Source: Brevibacterium permense (GTDB lineage: Bacteria > Actinomycetota > Actinomycetes > Actinomycetales > Brevibacteriaceae). From it: DNA of 40,768 nucleotides. The first letter of the stretch is position 1; each line of letters begins with the position of its first letter. The translations under genes and the position numbers were made by a program. The DNA is taken from assembly GCF_025506275.1 (NCBI RefSeq), contig NZ_QYCP01000070.1, positions 1-40,768 on the forward strand. Direction: 5' to 3'. A model generated the notes under the pieces. It did not search any database. It was not told the origin of the DNA and saw nothing but the letters and a program-made list of their open reading frames with translations. Shown here piece after piece: positions 26,355 through 36,477 of this stretch.

Positions 26355-26360
26355 TATAAT
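26355..26360 (+). promoter_or_regulatory. Candidate -10 box for typA
   Basis: TATAAT, a perfect consensus, immediately after the terminator stem. It would start transcription near 26367, with a 45-nt leader and AAAGG ribosome-binding site before ATG 26412. No recognisable -35 lies at the right distance (it would fall in the terminator stem), so this is tentative. Confidence 0.4.
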
Positions 26361-26411
26361 TGTCTGTTGGGTCCGGGCTGGACCGATCTCTCTATCTCAA
26401 AAAGGTTCTTG

Positions 26412-28322
<1,911 letters not shown>

Positions 28323-28342
28323 GCCGGAATCCTTGATCCGGC
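28323..28342 (+). terminator. Weak hairpin between typA and mshB
   Basis: GCCGGA / TCCGGC (6 bp, 8-nt loop) directly after the typA stop. It is too short, and lacks a U tract, for confident termination; the genes may be cotranscribed. Confidence 0.25.
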
Positions 28343-28374
28343 AGCACCGAATGACCTCGAGCACCCAGGAACCA

Positions 28375-29694
28375 ATGACTGTTACGCCACGCGTCCTCCT
28401 CGTGCACGCTCATCCCGACGATGAGACGATCACGACCGGCGGCACGATCGCCGAATTGGTCTCCGAGGGTGCCGAGGTCATGGTGCTCACCGCCACCCGC
28501 GGTGAGGGCGGCGAGGTCATCCCCGCAGAGCTGAAGCAGCTCGAGGGCGACCGGGCCGGTCTCGCCCGGGTCCGGGAACAGGAGATCGCCGAGGCGATGC
28601 GTACTCTCGGCGTGCGCATGCACACCTTCCTCGGCGGGACCACGCGCACCTTCGAGGATTCGGGAATGGAATGGGGACCGGACGGTCACGCTCGACCCGC
28701 GTCATCGATGACCGACAATGCTCTGTGCGCAGCTGACATCACGACCGTAGCCAGACACATCGCCGCTGTCATCGATGCCTTCGAACCGCATGCGATCATC
28801 ACCTATGCCGCCAACGGCGGCTATGGTCACCCCGACCATGTGCGGGTACACGAGGCCACGACTGCGGCATTCGACTTCGCCGAATGGCGGACCGGTCGGC
28901 TGCTCTACGTCGACACCCCCACCGAGGTGGCCCGCCGATCGTTCGACCCGCACCAGGCAGGCTTCGCAGACACCGGATTCGCCCCCGCCGACACGATCCC
29001 GGCCAAACCACCGGTCGGTCAGATCGTCATCGACCAGGACGTCAGCGCGGTGCTGCCGACGAAACGGGCAGCACTGGAAGCCCACCGCACCCAAGTGAGT
29101 GTCGCCGGCGGCTTCTTCGCCTTGTCCAACGGAGCAGGCCAGAAGATCGGCGACCGCGAATACTTCTCTATCGGAGCCGGGGCGCCGATCCCGTCAGAGA
29201 TCCTCAACGCCGGATTCGCCCCGCACGTGCTCACCGGCCTCGACATCGCAGCTGTCGAAGCTCAGGAGAATACAGCGGCTCAGCCCCTGCGCCGGAGTCG
29301 CGCACCGCGGAAGCCGGGAATCTTCGCCTACCTCCACTCCGCTGTGCTCGGACTGCTCATCGCGTTCCTCGGCACCATGCAGCACCTCAACGTCACGGTG
29401 GTCAACCTCGGCGAGACCCCGATCATCCTGCCGTGGGGACTCGTGCTGGCCCTGGCTCTGGCCGCGGCGGGGCTGTGGCACCTGAAGACGATGTATCGCA
29501 GCAGCGCCCCGATGCTGGTCGCCGCCGTGATCATCGCCGTCCTGTCCTTCGTCTTCGGTCAGCCGAAGTGGCTGCCCGGCGCCGATATGATCGTCACCGG
29601 ACTGCTGCGTTCCGTTGTGTGGCTGCTCGGACCGATGGTCCTGGCTGCTGTCTTCTCCTTCATCAACGTGCGCGGGCACGATCGCACTCGATAG
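28375..29694 (+). CDS. mshB: Mycothiol-pathway deacetylase MshB with C-terminal membrane domain
   Basis: A 439-residue protein. The N-terminal about 290 residues are an MshB PIG-L family deacetylase: LLVHAHPDDETITTGGTIAEL contains the zinc-binding AHPDDE, GGYGHPDHVRVHEAT the distal His, and VLPTKRAALEAHRTQVS the conserved helix. It removes acetate from GlcNAc-inositol in mycothiol synthesis. The rest (about 310-439) holds about four membrane helices (FAYLHSAVLGLLIAFLG, ILPWGLVLALALAAAG, PMLVAAVIIAVLSFVFG, LRSVVWLLGPMVLAAVF), similar to small DUF6113-type proteins often encoded beside mshB. I chose ATG 28375, which has AGGA 4 nt upstream; 28351 is an alternative. Confidence 0.9.
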   Translation: MTVTPRVLLVHAHPDDETITTGGTIAELVSEGAEVMVLTATRGEGGEVIPAELKQLEGDRAGLARVREQEIAEAMRTLGVRMHTFLGGTTRTFEDSGMEWGPDGHARPASSMTDNALCAADITTVARHIAAVIDAFEPHAIITYAANGGYGHPDHVRVHEATTAAFDFAEWRTGRLLYVDTPTEVARRSFDPHQAGFADTGFAPADTIPAKPPVGQIVIDQDVSAVLPTKRAALEAHRTQVSVAGGFFALSNGAGQKIGDREYFSIGAGAPIPSEILNAGFAPHVLTGLDIAAVEAQENTAAQPLRRSRAPRKPGIFAYLHSAVLGLLIAFLGTMQHLNVTVVNLGETPIILPWGLVLALALAAAGLWHLKTMYRSSAPMLVAAVIIAVLSFVFGQPKWLPGADMIVTGLLRSVVWLLGPMVLAAVFSFINVRGHDRTR

Positions 29695-29742
29695 ACTCGT
29701 GCGAACCGCACCGAATCAGTCGTTATCGACACCCTCGGGAGA

Positions 29743-31503
29743 ATGATGCCGACCAATACCTTGTCCGATGGAACCGCGAAGGCAGGCGGGCCCGACCCGT
29801 CCGGCAGCGCTGCCCGGAAGAAGTCGGTCTGGCCCTTGATCCTCGTGGCCGTCGTCGTGCTGGCCGCCATCTATGTGGTGATCGGCTTCTTCAGCGGGCG
29901 TATGCTCGCACCGGGGACGACTGTGGCCGGAATCGACATCGGCGGCAAGTCCGCGACAGACGCCGAGAACACCCTGCGCAACGACCTGCGCGAGGACGCG
30001 GAAAACGACATCGTCCTAAAGGCCGGAGAGCCGACGGCGAAGCTCGACCCGGAGAAGGCCGGAATCACCTTCGACTCGGAAGCGACAGTCGAGCGCATCA
30101 CCGGCTTCAGCCTCGACCCCACCGTCATCTGGGACCGCCTGTTCGGCGAAGATGAGGTCGATCCCGTCATCAAGGTCGACGAGGAGAAGTTCGACAAGGA
30201 AACCGCGAAAGTCACGGAATCCCTGGCCGTCGATCCCAAAGACGCCGAACTCGAGTTCGACAAGACCACACCGAAGGTCAAGGACGGCAAGAACGGCCAG
30301 ACCGTCGACATCGCCGCCGTGCGCACCGCCGTCGACGATCATTGGCTGCGCACCGAGGATGCTCTCCCGGTCAGTCCGACGAGCGTCGATCCCGATATCA
30401 CCACGTCCGAAGCCGAAGACATGGCCGACGGATTTGCGAAAGACGCGGTGAGCAAGGATCTCACGATCGCGGCGAAGCCGGCGAAGGATGCGGACTCGGA
30501 GGTCAAGGGCGGTGACCTCACCGTGTCCCCGAAGACCGTCGCGAAGACTCTGACGTTCAAAGCCGAGGACTCGAAGCTCAAGCCTGTCTTCGATCAGGAG
30601 GCTCTGCAGAAGGCCGTGCTGGCCGCGAACAAGGACATCGGACGACCGGCCGAAGACGCGAGTTTCGAGATCAAGGACGGCAAGCCCGAGGTCGTGCCAT
30701 CCCGCAATGGAATCGGAATCAAGGCCAAGGAACTGACCGGCGCGGTCACCGACGCCATCAACGGCAAGGAGGACAAGCCCACGGTCACACTGGCCTCGGT
30801 CAAACCCGAGTTCACGACGAAGGACGCGAAGAAGGCCGATGTCTCCGACACCGTGTCCCACTTCTCCACCGGCTACAGCTCCGAACCCAACCGCGATACG
30901 AACCTGCGTGTTGCTGCGAAGAGGGTCTCCGGCACGGTTCTCAAGCCCGGTGAGCAGTTCTCCCTCAATGAAGCTCTGGGCCAGCGCACCGCCGCAAACG
31001 GCTACAAACCTGCCGGCGTGATCTCCGAAGGGCAGATGAAGGAAGACTACGGCGGCGGCGTCTCACAGGTGTCGACGACCCTGTTCAATGCGGCGTTCTT
31101 CGCCGGCTTCGAACTCGACGAACACCAGGCGCATTCGCGCTATATCTCCCGCTATCCGGAGGGCCGCGAGTCGACCCTCGACTGGTCGTCGATCGATATG
31201 AAGTTCACGAACAACTCGAAGACTCCGGTCGTCCTCGACATGTACCTCAAAGACGGAGAGGTCCACGCGAAGGTCTTCGGCGTCAAGAAGTACGATGTGT
31301 CGGCCGACGCCTCGGATCGGTTCAACCACACGTCACCAGGGTCGGTCACCGAAAGCGGGCCGTCTTGCTCCCCTCAGTCGCCGAAGGGCGGCTGGTCGAT
31401 CCGGATCACCCGGACCATGAAAGACATCGCTTCGGGTAAGACCACGAAGGACGGCTTCACCACGGTCTACCGGCCGGTGAACAAGGTCGAGTGCAAGGGC
31501 TGA
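29743..31503 (+). CDS. VanW family cell-envelope protein with peptidoglycan-binding-like repeats
   Basis: A 586-residue membrane-anchored protein. One helix at about residues 28-50 precedes repeated PG_binding_4-like domains (AGIDIGGKSATDAENTLRNDL..., TFDSEATVERITGFSLDP...; a second around 230-340). The VanW domain at about residues 366-502 includes NLRVAAKRVSGTVLKPGEQFSLN, GGGVSQVSTTLFNAAFFAGFE and RYISRYPEGRESTL. Proteins like YoaR have this architecture; the VanW biochemical role is unresolved. Export and cell-wall location are inferred. GGGAG lies before ATG 29743. Intergenic distance to mshB is 48 bp, so the pair may be one operon. Confidence 0.9.
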   Translation: MMPTNTLSDGTAKAGGPDPSGSAARKKSVWPLILVAVVVLAAIYVVIGFFSGRMLAPGTTVAGIDIGGKSATDAENTLRNDLREDAENDIVLKAGEPTAKLDPEKAGITFDSEATVERITGFSLDPTVIWDRLFGEDEVDPVIKVDEEKFDKETAKVTESLAVDPKDAELEFDKTTPKVKDGKNGQTVDIAAVRTAVDDHWLRTEDALPVSPTSVDPDITTSEAEDMADGFAKDAVSKDLTIAAKPAKDADSEVKGGDLTVSPKTVAKTLTFKAEDSKLKPVFDQEALQKAVLAANKDIGRPAEDASFEIKDGKPEVVPSRNGIGIKAKELTGAVTDAINGKEDKPTVTLASVKPEFTTKDAKKADVSDTVSHFSTGYSSEPNRDTNLRVAAKRVSGTVLKPGEQFSLNEALGQRTAANGYKPAGVISEGQMKEDYGGGVSQVSTTLFNAAFFAGFELDEHQAHSRYISRYPEGRESTLDWSSIDMKFTNNSKTPVVLDMYLKDGEVHAKVFGVKKYDVSADASDRFNHTSPGSVTESGPSCSPQSPKGGWSIRITRTMKDIASGKTTKDGFTTVYRPVNKVECKG

Positions 31504-31536
31504 GCCCTCCCCGCGGAATTCCGGCCGGCTGACGGG

Positions 31537-32622
31537 TCAGCGCACTTCGGCGTACCAGGACCGGTGACGCACTGTGGCTCCGAGAGAGGCGAAGAGGCCC
31601 AGGGATGCCTCATTGCTCGACTCGATGTCGACGAGGTAGGACCTGACCCCGCGTTGAGCGAGCAGTGCTGCCGCGGCTGCGGCCACCGAACGTCCGGCAC
31701 CGCGTCTCCGCAGATCGGGACGGGTGATGAGGTTGGTGATGACACCCCATTTGCTGCGCTCGACCACCCTGCAGGCCGCCACCATAGTCCGGGACCCATC
31801 GGGATGCTCGGCATAGGCGGTGACGAACTCACACGGCTGATCGGCTTCGATGAGCGTCTTGAACGCCTCAGCCGAACCCGGTTCCTCACCAAGGCTGCGC
31901 TGCGACGTCCATGCGGCGAAATGCTCGGAGGTCGGGGCATCGGAGACGTCGACGATCAGTCCGGCCGCGGCCGCCTCGGCGGGGGAGGATGCACCGCCGG
32001 CTGCCTCTGCCGTGGCGCCAGTGAGCAGAAGTGTGGCCTCGGAAGGGGTGTAGCCGCGAGCCGAGAGCAGGGGAGCGAGCCCCTCACATTCGGGTGCCAG
32101 CGTCGAGGAATCGTCGGCGGAATAGATCTGGACGCGGCTCGGCTTGCCTCGGGTCCGATACCACTCCTCGACGGCATCGAGGCCCTGTTCCCACCCGAGT
32201 CCGGTGTCGGTCACGGGCAGGCAGGAATTGGCGCGCCGGGTCGCGGATTCCGAATGCCGCAGCAGCCAGCCCTTCTGCAGCAGGCTGACCTCGGCGGCCG
32301 CCTCGGTGCCTTCGTTGCGCAGATTCTCCACGTGCAGCCAGGACACGTCGTGAGGAAGCCAGGCGGCGGCCGAGATGCGCCGCAGATCCACGGCGGAGAC
32401 GATCTCATGCGTGCGCCCGGCCTTCGTCGGAGCCGGGGGCACCTCGTGGACGAGGAGGATCTGGTCGCGAGCGATGCGCAGGGGACCGCGTTTCGTATCG
32501 ATCTCGAGCCCCGCCTCGTCGACAGCTGTGACGACGCCGAGGGCATCCGACGTCGAATGGGTGTCACCGGGTGCGAGCGAATATCGCACGACCACTCGTC
32601 TGCCGGGCTGCAGATCGTCCAC
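31537..32622 (-). CDS. GNAT N-acetyltransferase with N-terminal SH3-like barrel (Rv0428c-like)
   Basis: A 361-residue protein. About residues 1-65 are strand-rich (LQPGRRVVVRYSL...LGVVTAVDEAGLEI) and resemble the SH3-like barrel of the Rv0428c family. The C-terminal GNAT domain (about 240-361) shows TNLITRPDLRRRGAGRSVAAAAAALL, with the R-R-x-G-A acetyl-CoA loop, and the late ESSNEASLGLFASLGA motif. Substrate unknown. I used GTG 32622, which has GGAGG 10 nt upstream; the ATG at 32889 would add 89 residues over the ferredoxin gene on the other strand and is unlikely. It is convergent with the VanW gene and divergent from fdxA. Confidence 0.8.
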   Translation of the reverse strand: MDDLQPGRRVVVRYSLAPGDTHSTSDALGVVTAVDEAGLEIDTKRGPLRIARDQILLVHEVPPAPTKAGRTHEIVSAVDLRRISAAAWLPHDVSWLHVENLRNEGTEAAAEVSLLQKGWLLRHSESATRRANSCLPVTDTGLGWEQGLDAVEEWYRTRGKPSRVQIYSADDSSTLAPECEGLAPLLSARGYTPSEATLLLTGATAEAAGGASSPAEAAAAGLIVDVSDAPTSEHFAAWTSQRSLGEEPGSAEAFKTLIEADQPCEFVTAYAEHPDGSRTMVAACRVVERSKWGVITNLITRPDLRRRGAGRSVAAAAAALLAQRGVRSYLVDIESSNEASLGLFASLGATVRHRSWYAEVR

Positions 32623-32812
32623 TTCTGGCCTTCCTCCGCGAAATTGATGCCCTCCCACCCTATGACACGCACATCCCGGTTGGGTGCAGGCGCGGGCGGG
32701 GATGTCAGATGCAATGCGAATCACTTGAGACCGGTGGTCACGGGAATCGGGCGAAGGCGTATTGTGGGATGTATATGCGCACCATCTGTGAGTCGTTCGA
32801 GGAGTCAGCCCA

Positions 32813-33139
32813 GTGACGTACATCATTGCCCAGCCCTGTGTCGACCTCAAGGACAAGGCCTGCATCGACGAATGTCCCGTCGACTGCATCTACGAGGGCG
32901 AACGCAGCCTGTACATCCACCCCGACGAGTGCGTCGACTGCGGAGCGTGCGAACCGGTGTGCCCCGTCGAGGCCATCTTCTATGAGGACGATGTGCCCGA
33001 TGAGTGGGAAGAGTACTACAAGGCCAACGTCGAATTCTTCGATGACCTCGGTTCGCCCGGCGGTGCCGCGAAGCTCGGCAACACCGGCAAGGACCATCCG
33101 ATCATCTCCGCTCTGCCGCCGCAGAACCACGACGACTGA
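32813..33139 (+). CDS. fdxA: Seven-iron ferredoxin (FdxA/FdxC type)
   Basis: A 108-residue 7Fe ferredoxin. Cysteines at residues 9, 17, 21, 25, 40, 43, 46 and 50 match the [3Fe-4S]/[4Fe-4S] ligand pattern of Azotobacter ferredoxin I exactly after Met removal (8, 16, 20, 24, 39, 42, 45, 49). The acidic C-terminal half is typical. It carries electrons in the cytoplasm. Start GTG 32813 with GAGGAG about 10 nt upstream. It lies 3 bp before dapC, and the ferredoxin-aminotransferase pair is also adjacent in mycobacteria (Rv1177-Rv1178), though a functional link is not established. Confidence 0.95.
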   Translation: MTYIIAQPCVDLKDKACIDECPVDCIYEGERSLYIHPDECVDCGACEPVCPVEAIFYEDDVPDEWEEYYKANVEFFDDLGSPGGAAKLGNTGKDHPIISALPPQNHDD

Positions 33140-33142
33140 CCG

Positions 33143-34264
33143 ATGACGAACGCCTTCGGACTCAACCTCCCGGACTACCCTTGGGACCGTCTCACGGAAT
33201 ACCGTCACCGGGCCGCCGAGCATCCCGACGGGGTGTGTGACCTCTCCATCGGCACTCCGGTCGACCCCACCCCCGAGGTGATCCGGCGAGCGCTGTCGGA
33301 CGCAGGGGATGCGCACGGCTACCCGACGACCGCCGGAACGGCACAGCTTCGTGAAGCTGTCGCCTGGTGGTACGAGAACTGGCATTCGGTTCAGCTCGAT
33401 CCCGCGACGGAGATCCTGCCGACTGTGGGCTCGAAGGAGCTCGTAGCCTGGCTGCCGACTCTGTTGGGTCTGCGCGAAAGGGGGCTGGCCGTCGCCTGTC
33501 CCTCCGCCGCCTACCCGACCTACGAGATGGGTGCGACGATTGCGGGCGTCGAATGCTGCCGCCTCGACGCCGCGCAGATCGTCGACGGGGAGTCATTGGA
33601 CGGTGTCGGTCTGCTGTGGATCAACACACCGAGCAACCCGACCGGTGAGGTCCTCGATGTCGGCACCCTCGCCGAGGTGGTTCGCCGTGCTCGAGCCGCC
33701 GGAGTCATCGTCGCATCGGACGAATGCTACGGACTGCTCAATTGGGAATCCGATGAGCCGGCGCCGAGCGTACTTGCAGCCGCGGGGGAGTCGAATGCCG
33801 GTGTGCTGAGTGTGTACTCGATGTCGAAGCAGTCGAATCTCGCCGGCTACCGCGCGGCGTTCGTCGCCGGTGATGCCGAGCTCATCTCCGATCTCACCCG
33901 CTCACGCAAGCACGCGGGAATGATCGTGCCGTTCCCGATTCAGGAAGCCATGGTCGCCGGACTCCGCGACACCGAGCACGTGCTGGCGCAGAAGGAGACC
34001 TACCGCTCACGGCGCGAGCAGCTGCGTTCAGGACTCGAAGAGTACGGATTCCGCATCGACCATTCGACCGCCGGTCTCTATCTGTGGTCGACCGCGGACA
34101 AGAACTGCTGGGAGTCCCTGGCTGACCTTGCCGAACTCGGCATCGTGGCGGGTCCCGGCGAGTTCTACGGAGCGGCGGCTGCCGACCATGTGCGGATTGC
34201 GCTGACCGCCACCGACGAACGCATTCGAGCCGCGGCCGAGCGTCTTCGGGCCGCCGCGAGATGA
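33143..34264 (+). CDS. dapC: Succinyldiaminopimelate transaminase DapC
   Basis: A 373-residue fold-type-I aminotransferase of the actinobacterial DapC family. The PLP lysine is Lys229 in SMSKQSNLAGYRAAF, preceded by the NTPSNPTGEV motif and ASDECYGLLNWES with the PLP-contacting Asp and Tyr. It converts N-succinyl-2-amino-6-ketopimelate to N-succinyl-LL-diaminopimelate for lysine and peptidoglycan. dapD and dapE, the flanking steps of this pathway, lie 2.2-3.2 kb downstream, past gltA. It follows fdxA by 3 bp. Confidence 0.93.
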   Translation: MTNAFGLNLPDYPWDRLTEYRHRAAEHPDGVCDLSIGTPVDPTPEVIRRALSDAGDAHGYPTTAGTAQLREAVAWWYENWHSVQLDPATEILPTVGSKELVAWLPTLLGLRERGLAVACPSAAYPTYEMGATIAGVECCRLDAAQIVDGESLDGVGLLWINTPSNPTGEVLDVGTLAEVVRRARAAGVIVASDECYGLLNWESDEPAPSVLAAAGESNAGVLSVYSMSKQSNLAGYRAAFVAGDAELISDLTRSRKHAGMIVPFPIQEAMVAGLRDTEHVLAQKETYRSRREQLRSGLEEYGFRIDHSTAGLYLWSTADKNCWESLADLAELGIVAGPGEFYGAAAADHVRIALTATDERIRAAAERLRAAAR

Positions 34265-34498
34265 TTGCGAGGGTGGGGCACGGTGCGAGGAAGTCGACGG
34301 TTTCCGAGCGTCCGCTAAGTTCCTGCTAAGACTTCATACAGGGCGAAAAACTGTTATCTGCCCTGGTCAGACGTATTACTATCCAGTAAATGAAGCGTAC
34401 AGTGATTTTCTGATTCCCGCAGTTGTCGGTAGTCTTTGAAAGAACTGTGCAAAACACCTCAGGAAGTTCTTGGGGTCGGTCAACGGTGAGGAGATCGA
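34265..34498. promoter_or_regulatory. gltA upstream region with inverted repeats
   Basis: The 234-bp spacer holds CAGGGC (34339-34344) and GCCCTG (34360-34365) as a 6-bp dyad with a TA-rich centre, and AAGAACT (34440-34446) / AGTTCTT (34465-34471) as a 7-bp dyad. The ribosome-binding site GAGGAG is at 34488-34493. TACTAT near 34377 is a candidate -10 but lacks a clear -35. The dyads could be operators for carbon control of citrate synthase; the regulator is unknown. Confidence 0.35.
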
Positions 34499-35782
34499 AT
34501 GACTTCGGAGGCGAACCTCAGGATCGCTGATACGGAGCTGACACTGCCCGAGGTGTCAGCAACAGCGGGCAACAACGGATACCGTATCGGTTCTCTGCTC
34601 AAAGAGACCGGCGCGGTCACATACGATCCAGGGTTTGCCAACACTGCAACCACCTCGTCGTCCATCACCTACATCGATGGTGACAACGGTGAGCTGCAGT
34701 ACCGCGGTTACCCGATCGAACAGCTCGCGGAACAGTCGAACTTCGTCGAAGTCTGCTACCTCCTCATCTACGGTGAGCTGCCGACTCAGGAACAGTACGA
34801 GGCCTTCGACGCTCGCCTGCGCGGACACACCATCGTCCACGAGGACCTGCGGCGCTTCTTCCGTGCGTTCCCGTACGACGCTCATCCGATGCCTATGGTT
34901 GCAGCTGCCGTCGCGGCTTTGTCGACGTTCTACCAAGATGACCTCGATGTCTTTGACGAAGACCAGATCGACACCTCGTCGTTCCGTCTGCTCGCGAAGA
35001 TGCCGACCATCGCAGCACTTGCGCATCGGAAGAACATGGGCTTGCCGGTCATCCACCCGGATAACTCGCTGAGCCTCGTAGAGAACTTCCTGCGAGTGAA
35101 CTTCGGCGTTCCCGCTGAGGAATACGAACCGGATCCGCTGGCGGTCAAGGCCATGGATCAGCTGTTCATCCTCCACGCCGATCACGAGCAGAACTGCTCG
35201 ACCTCGACGGTTCGCCTCGTCGGCTCGTCGCAGGCCAACGTGTTCCAGTCGATCTCGGCCGGCGTCAACGCTCTGGCCGGACCGCTGCACGGCGGCGCGA
35301 ACTCCGCAGTGCTCGAGATGCTCGAGCAGATCGCGGCCTCCGATGACGGACCGAAGAAGTTCATGGAACGCGTGAAGAACAAGGAAGACGGCGTTCGTCT
35401 CATGGGCTTCGGTCACCGCGTGTACAAGAACTACGATCCGCGCGCGAAGATCATCAAGAAGACGGCTGACGAGGTTCTCGCCCGGTCCGGCGGCGACCCG
35501 CTGCTCGAATTGGCTCAGCAGCTCGAAGAGATCGCGCTGGCCGATGATTACTTCGTCGAGCGCAAGCTCTACCCGAACGTCGACTTCTACACGGGCCTCA
35601 TCTACAAGGCTCTCGGATTCCCGACGAATATGTTCACCGTGCTCTTCTCGGTCGGTCGCCTGCCCGGCTGGATCGCCCAGTGGCGCGAGATGATCAAGGA
35701 CCCCGAGACGAAGATCGGCCGTCCCCGCCAGATCTACACTGGAGAATACAACCGGAACTACAAGGACATCAGCGAACGCTGA
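34499..35782 (+). CDS. gltA: Citrate synthase (type II)
   Basis: A 427-residue citrate synthase. Active-site residues are His264 (LHGGAN), His306 (FGHRVY) and Asp362 (NVDFYTG), nearly the same numbering as E. coli GltA (264, 305, 362). The N-terminal strand domain (SSITYIDGDNGELQYRGYPIEQLA) and C-terminal RPRQIYTG are typical of the type II hexameric class. It condenses oxaloacetate and acetyl-CoA as the entry step of the TCA cycle. It sits between dapC and dapD, not in a TCA operon. Confidence 0.97.
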   Translation: MTSEANLRIADTELTLPEVSATAGNNGYRIGSLLKETGAVTYDPGFANTATTSSSITYIDGDNGELQYRGYPIEQLAEQSNFVEVCYLLIYGELPTQEQYEAFDARLRGHTIVHEDLRRFFRAFPYDAHPMPMVAAAVAALSTFYQDDLDVFDEDQIDTSSFRLLAKMPTIAALAHRKNMGLPVIHPDNSLSLVENFLRVNFGVPAEEYEPDPLAVKAMDQLFILHADHEQNCSTSTVRLVGSSQANVFQSISAGVNALAGPLHGGANSAVLEMLEQIAASDDGPKKFMERVKNKEDGVRLMGFGHRVYKNYDPRAKIIKKTADEVLARSGGDPLLELAQQLEEIALADDYFVERKLYPNVDFYTGLIYKALGFPTNMFTVLFSVGRLPGWIAQWREMIKDPETKIGRPRQIYTGEYNRNYKDISER

Positions 35783-36049
35783 GTCCCGGCAGACGCGACG
35801 GCGTCGGAGCAGATTCCTCTGCCCGATGCCGTTGTGCATTCACTGGCCCGTCTCGAGCCGCCGTTCCCCGCCATCCCACACCGGCTGCGCTGTTCCGCGC
35901 TGTCTTTTCTGCGGGCGCATTTCTCCGGCAGGCCTCCTGCCGCCAACGCTTCCACACCGCGGGCCTTCGTTCGGCAGCCCGCACCGGCAGTGCCGCTATG
36001 CGCCGCAGGAGGCTTGTCTTACAGGCGCTGACGCAGACATCGCCCTCCG

Positions 36050-36085
36050 TGCCACAACCCCCTGCAGGAACACGGTGGTATGCCA
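36050..36085. repeat. Imperfect 36-bp repeat, copy 1
   Basis: Shares 26 of 36 positions with the second copy; the core TGCAGGAAC is identical in both. Both copies begin with TGnCA and end with TATGnCA-like half sites. Confidence 0.5.
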
Positions 36086-36210
36086 GTCCGGGTGGCGGAT
36101 GTCAGGCGTCCTGGCGAAGAACCGTCGAAGGCCCGCTGCTTCTGCAGCTGGCAGCGACTCTCACCGCTGGTGGCTGTTCATACAACTGCTTGAGCACCCC
36201 TCACCCCTCA

Positions 36211-36246
36211 TGTCAAAACCTGGTGCAGGAACGGGGCGTTATGGCA
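36211..36246. repeat. Imperfect 36-bp repeat, copy 2
   Basis: Begins TGTCAAAACC and ends TTATGGCA. Same length and alignment as copy 1, 161 bp apart start to start. It contains no gene. Confidence 0.5.
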
Positions 36247-36328
36247 CGCGCGAGGTGTTTTGCCGCCAGCAGGGTGACTCGCCGCGAAGCAGGTGGGATG
36301 CCTGGCGTCGGCGAGGAGTGAATACGCT

Positions 36329-36361
36329 GAGGGCGCGTCCACATGATGTGAACGCGCCCTC
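36329..36361. terminator. Strong hairpin between gltA and dapD, probably dapD terminator
   Basis: A 10-bp GC-rich perfect outer stem (GAGGGCGCGT / ACGCGCCCTC) plus an inner CAC/GTG pair separated by a single mismatch. It lies 116 bp beyond the dapD stop and over 540 bp past gltA, so it best serves dapD, but it is symmetric. No U tract is seen. Confidence 0.6.
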
Positions 36362-36477
36362 GGCTGATCATCGCAGGCGATTCGGCTGCAGCCTCACCTT
36401 CAACAAGGCGCCCTCATCTTTCCAGCGAACGGCAGGCCGGTCGATCAGACCCGTTGCGCCGGTCGCCGGCGGCTGAC

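Larger units (their letters stand above)
35783..36477. other. Gene-free stretch between gltA and dapD
   Basis: About 695 bp with no credible coding frame: the long open frames here overlap neighbouring genes or read through the terminator-like hairpin and have implausible composition. Content: two small 5-bp hairpins just after the gltA stop (35792-35805 and 35809-35822), an imperfect 36-bp direct repeat (36050-36085 and 36211-36246), and a strong hairpin at 36329-36361. I see no recognisable RNA family; an unrecognised small RNA is possible. Confidence 0.6.

Noticed and set aside
31528..31541. GCTGAC/GTCAGC palindrome at the end of the GNAT gene
   Set aside because: The two arms are separated by only 2 nt, so no stable RNA hairpin loop can form; it overlaps the stop codon by chance.
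35826..36476. Plus-strand open frame in the gltA-dapD gap
   Set aside because: It runs straight through the strong hairpin, has no ribosome-binding site or known domain, and its composition is unlike neighbouring genes.
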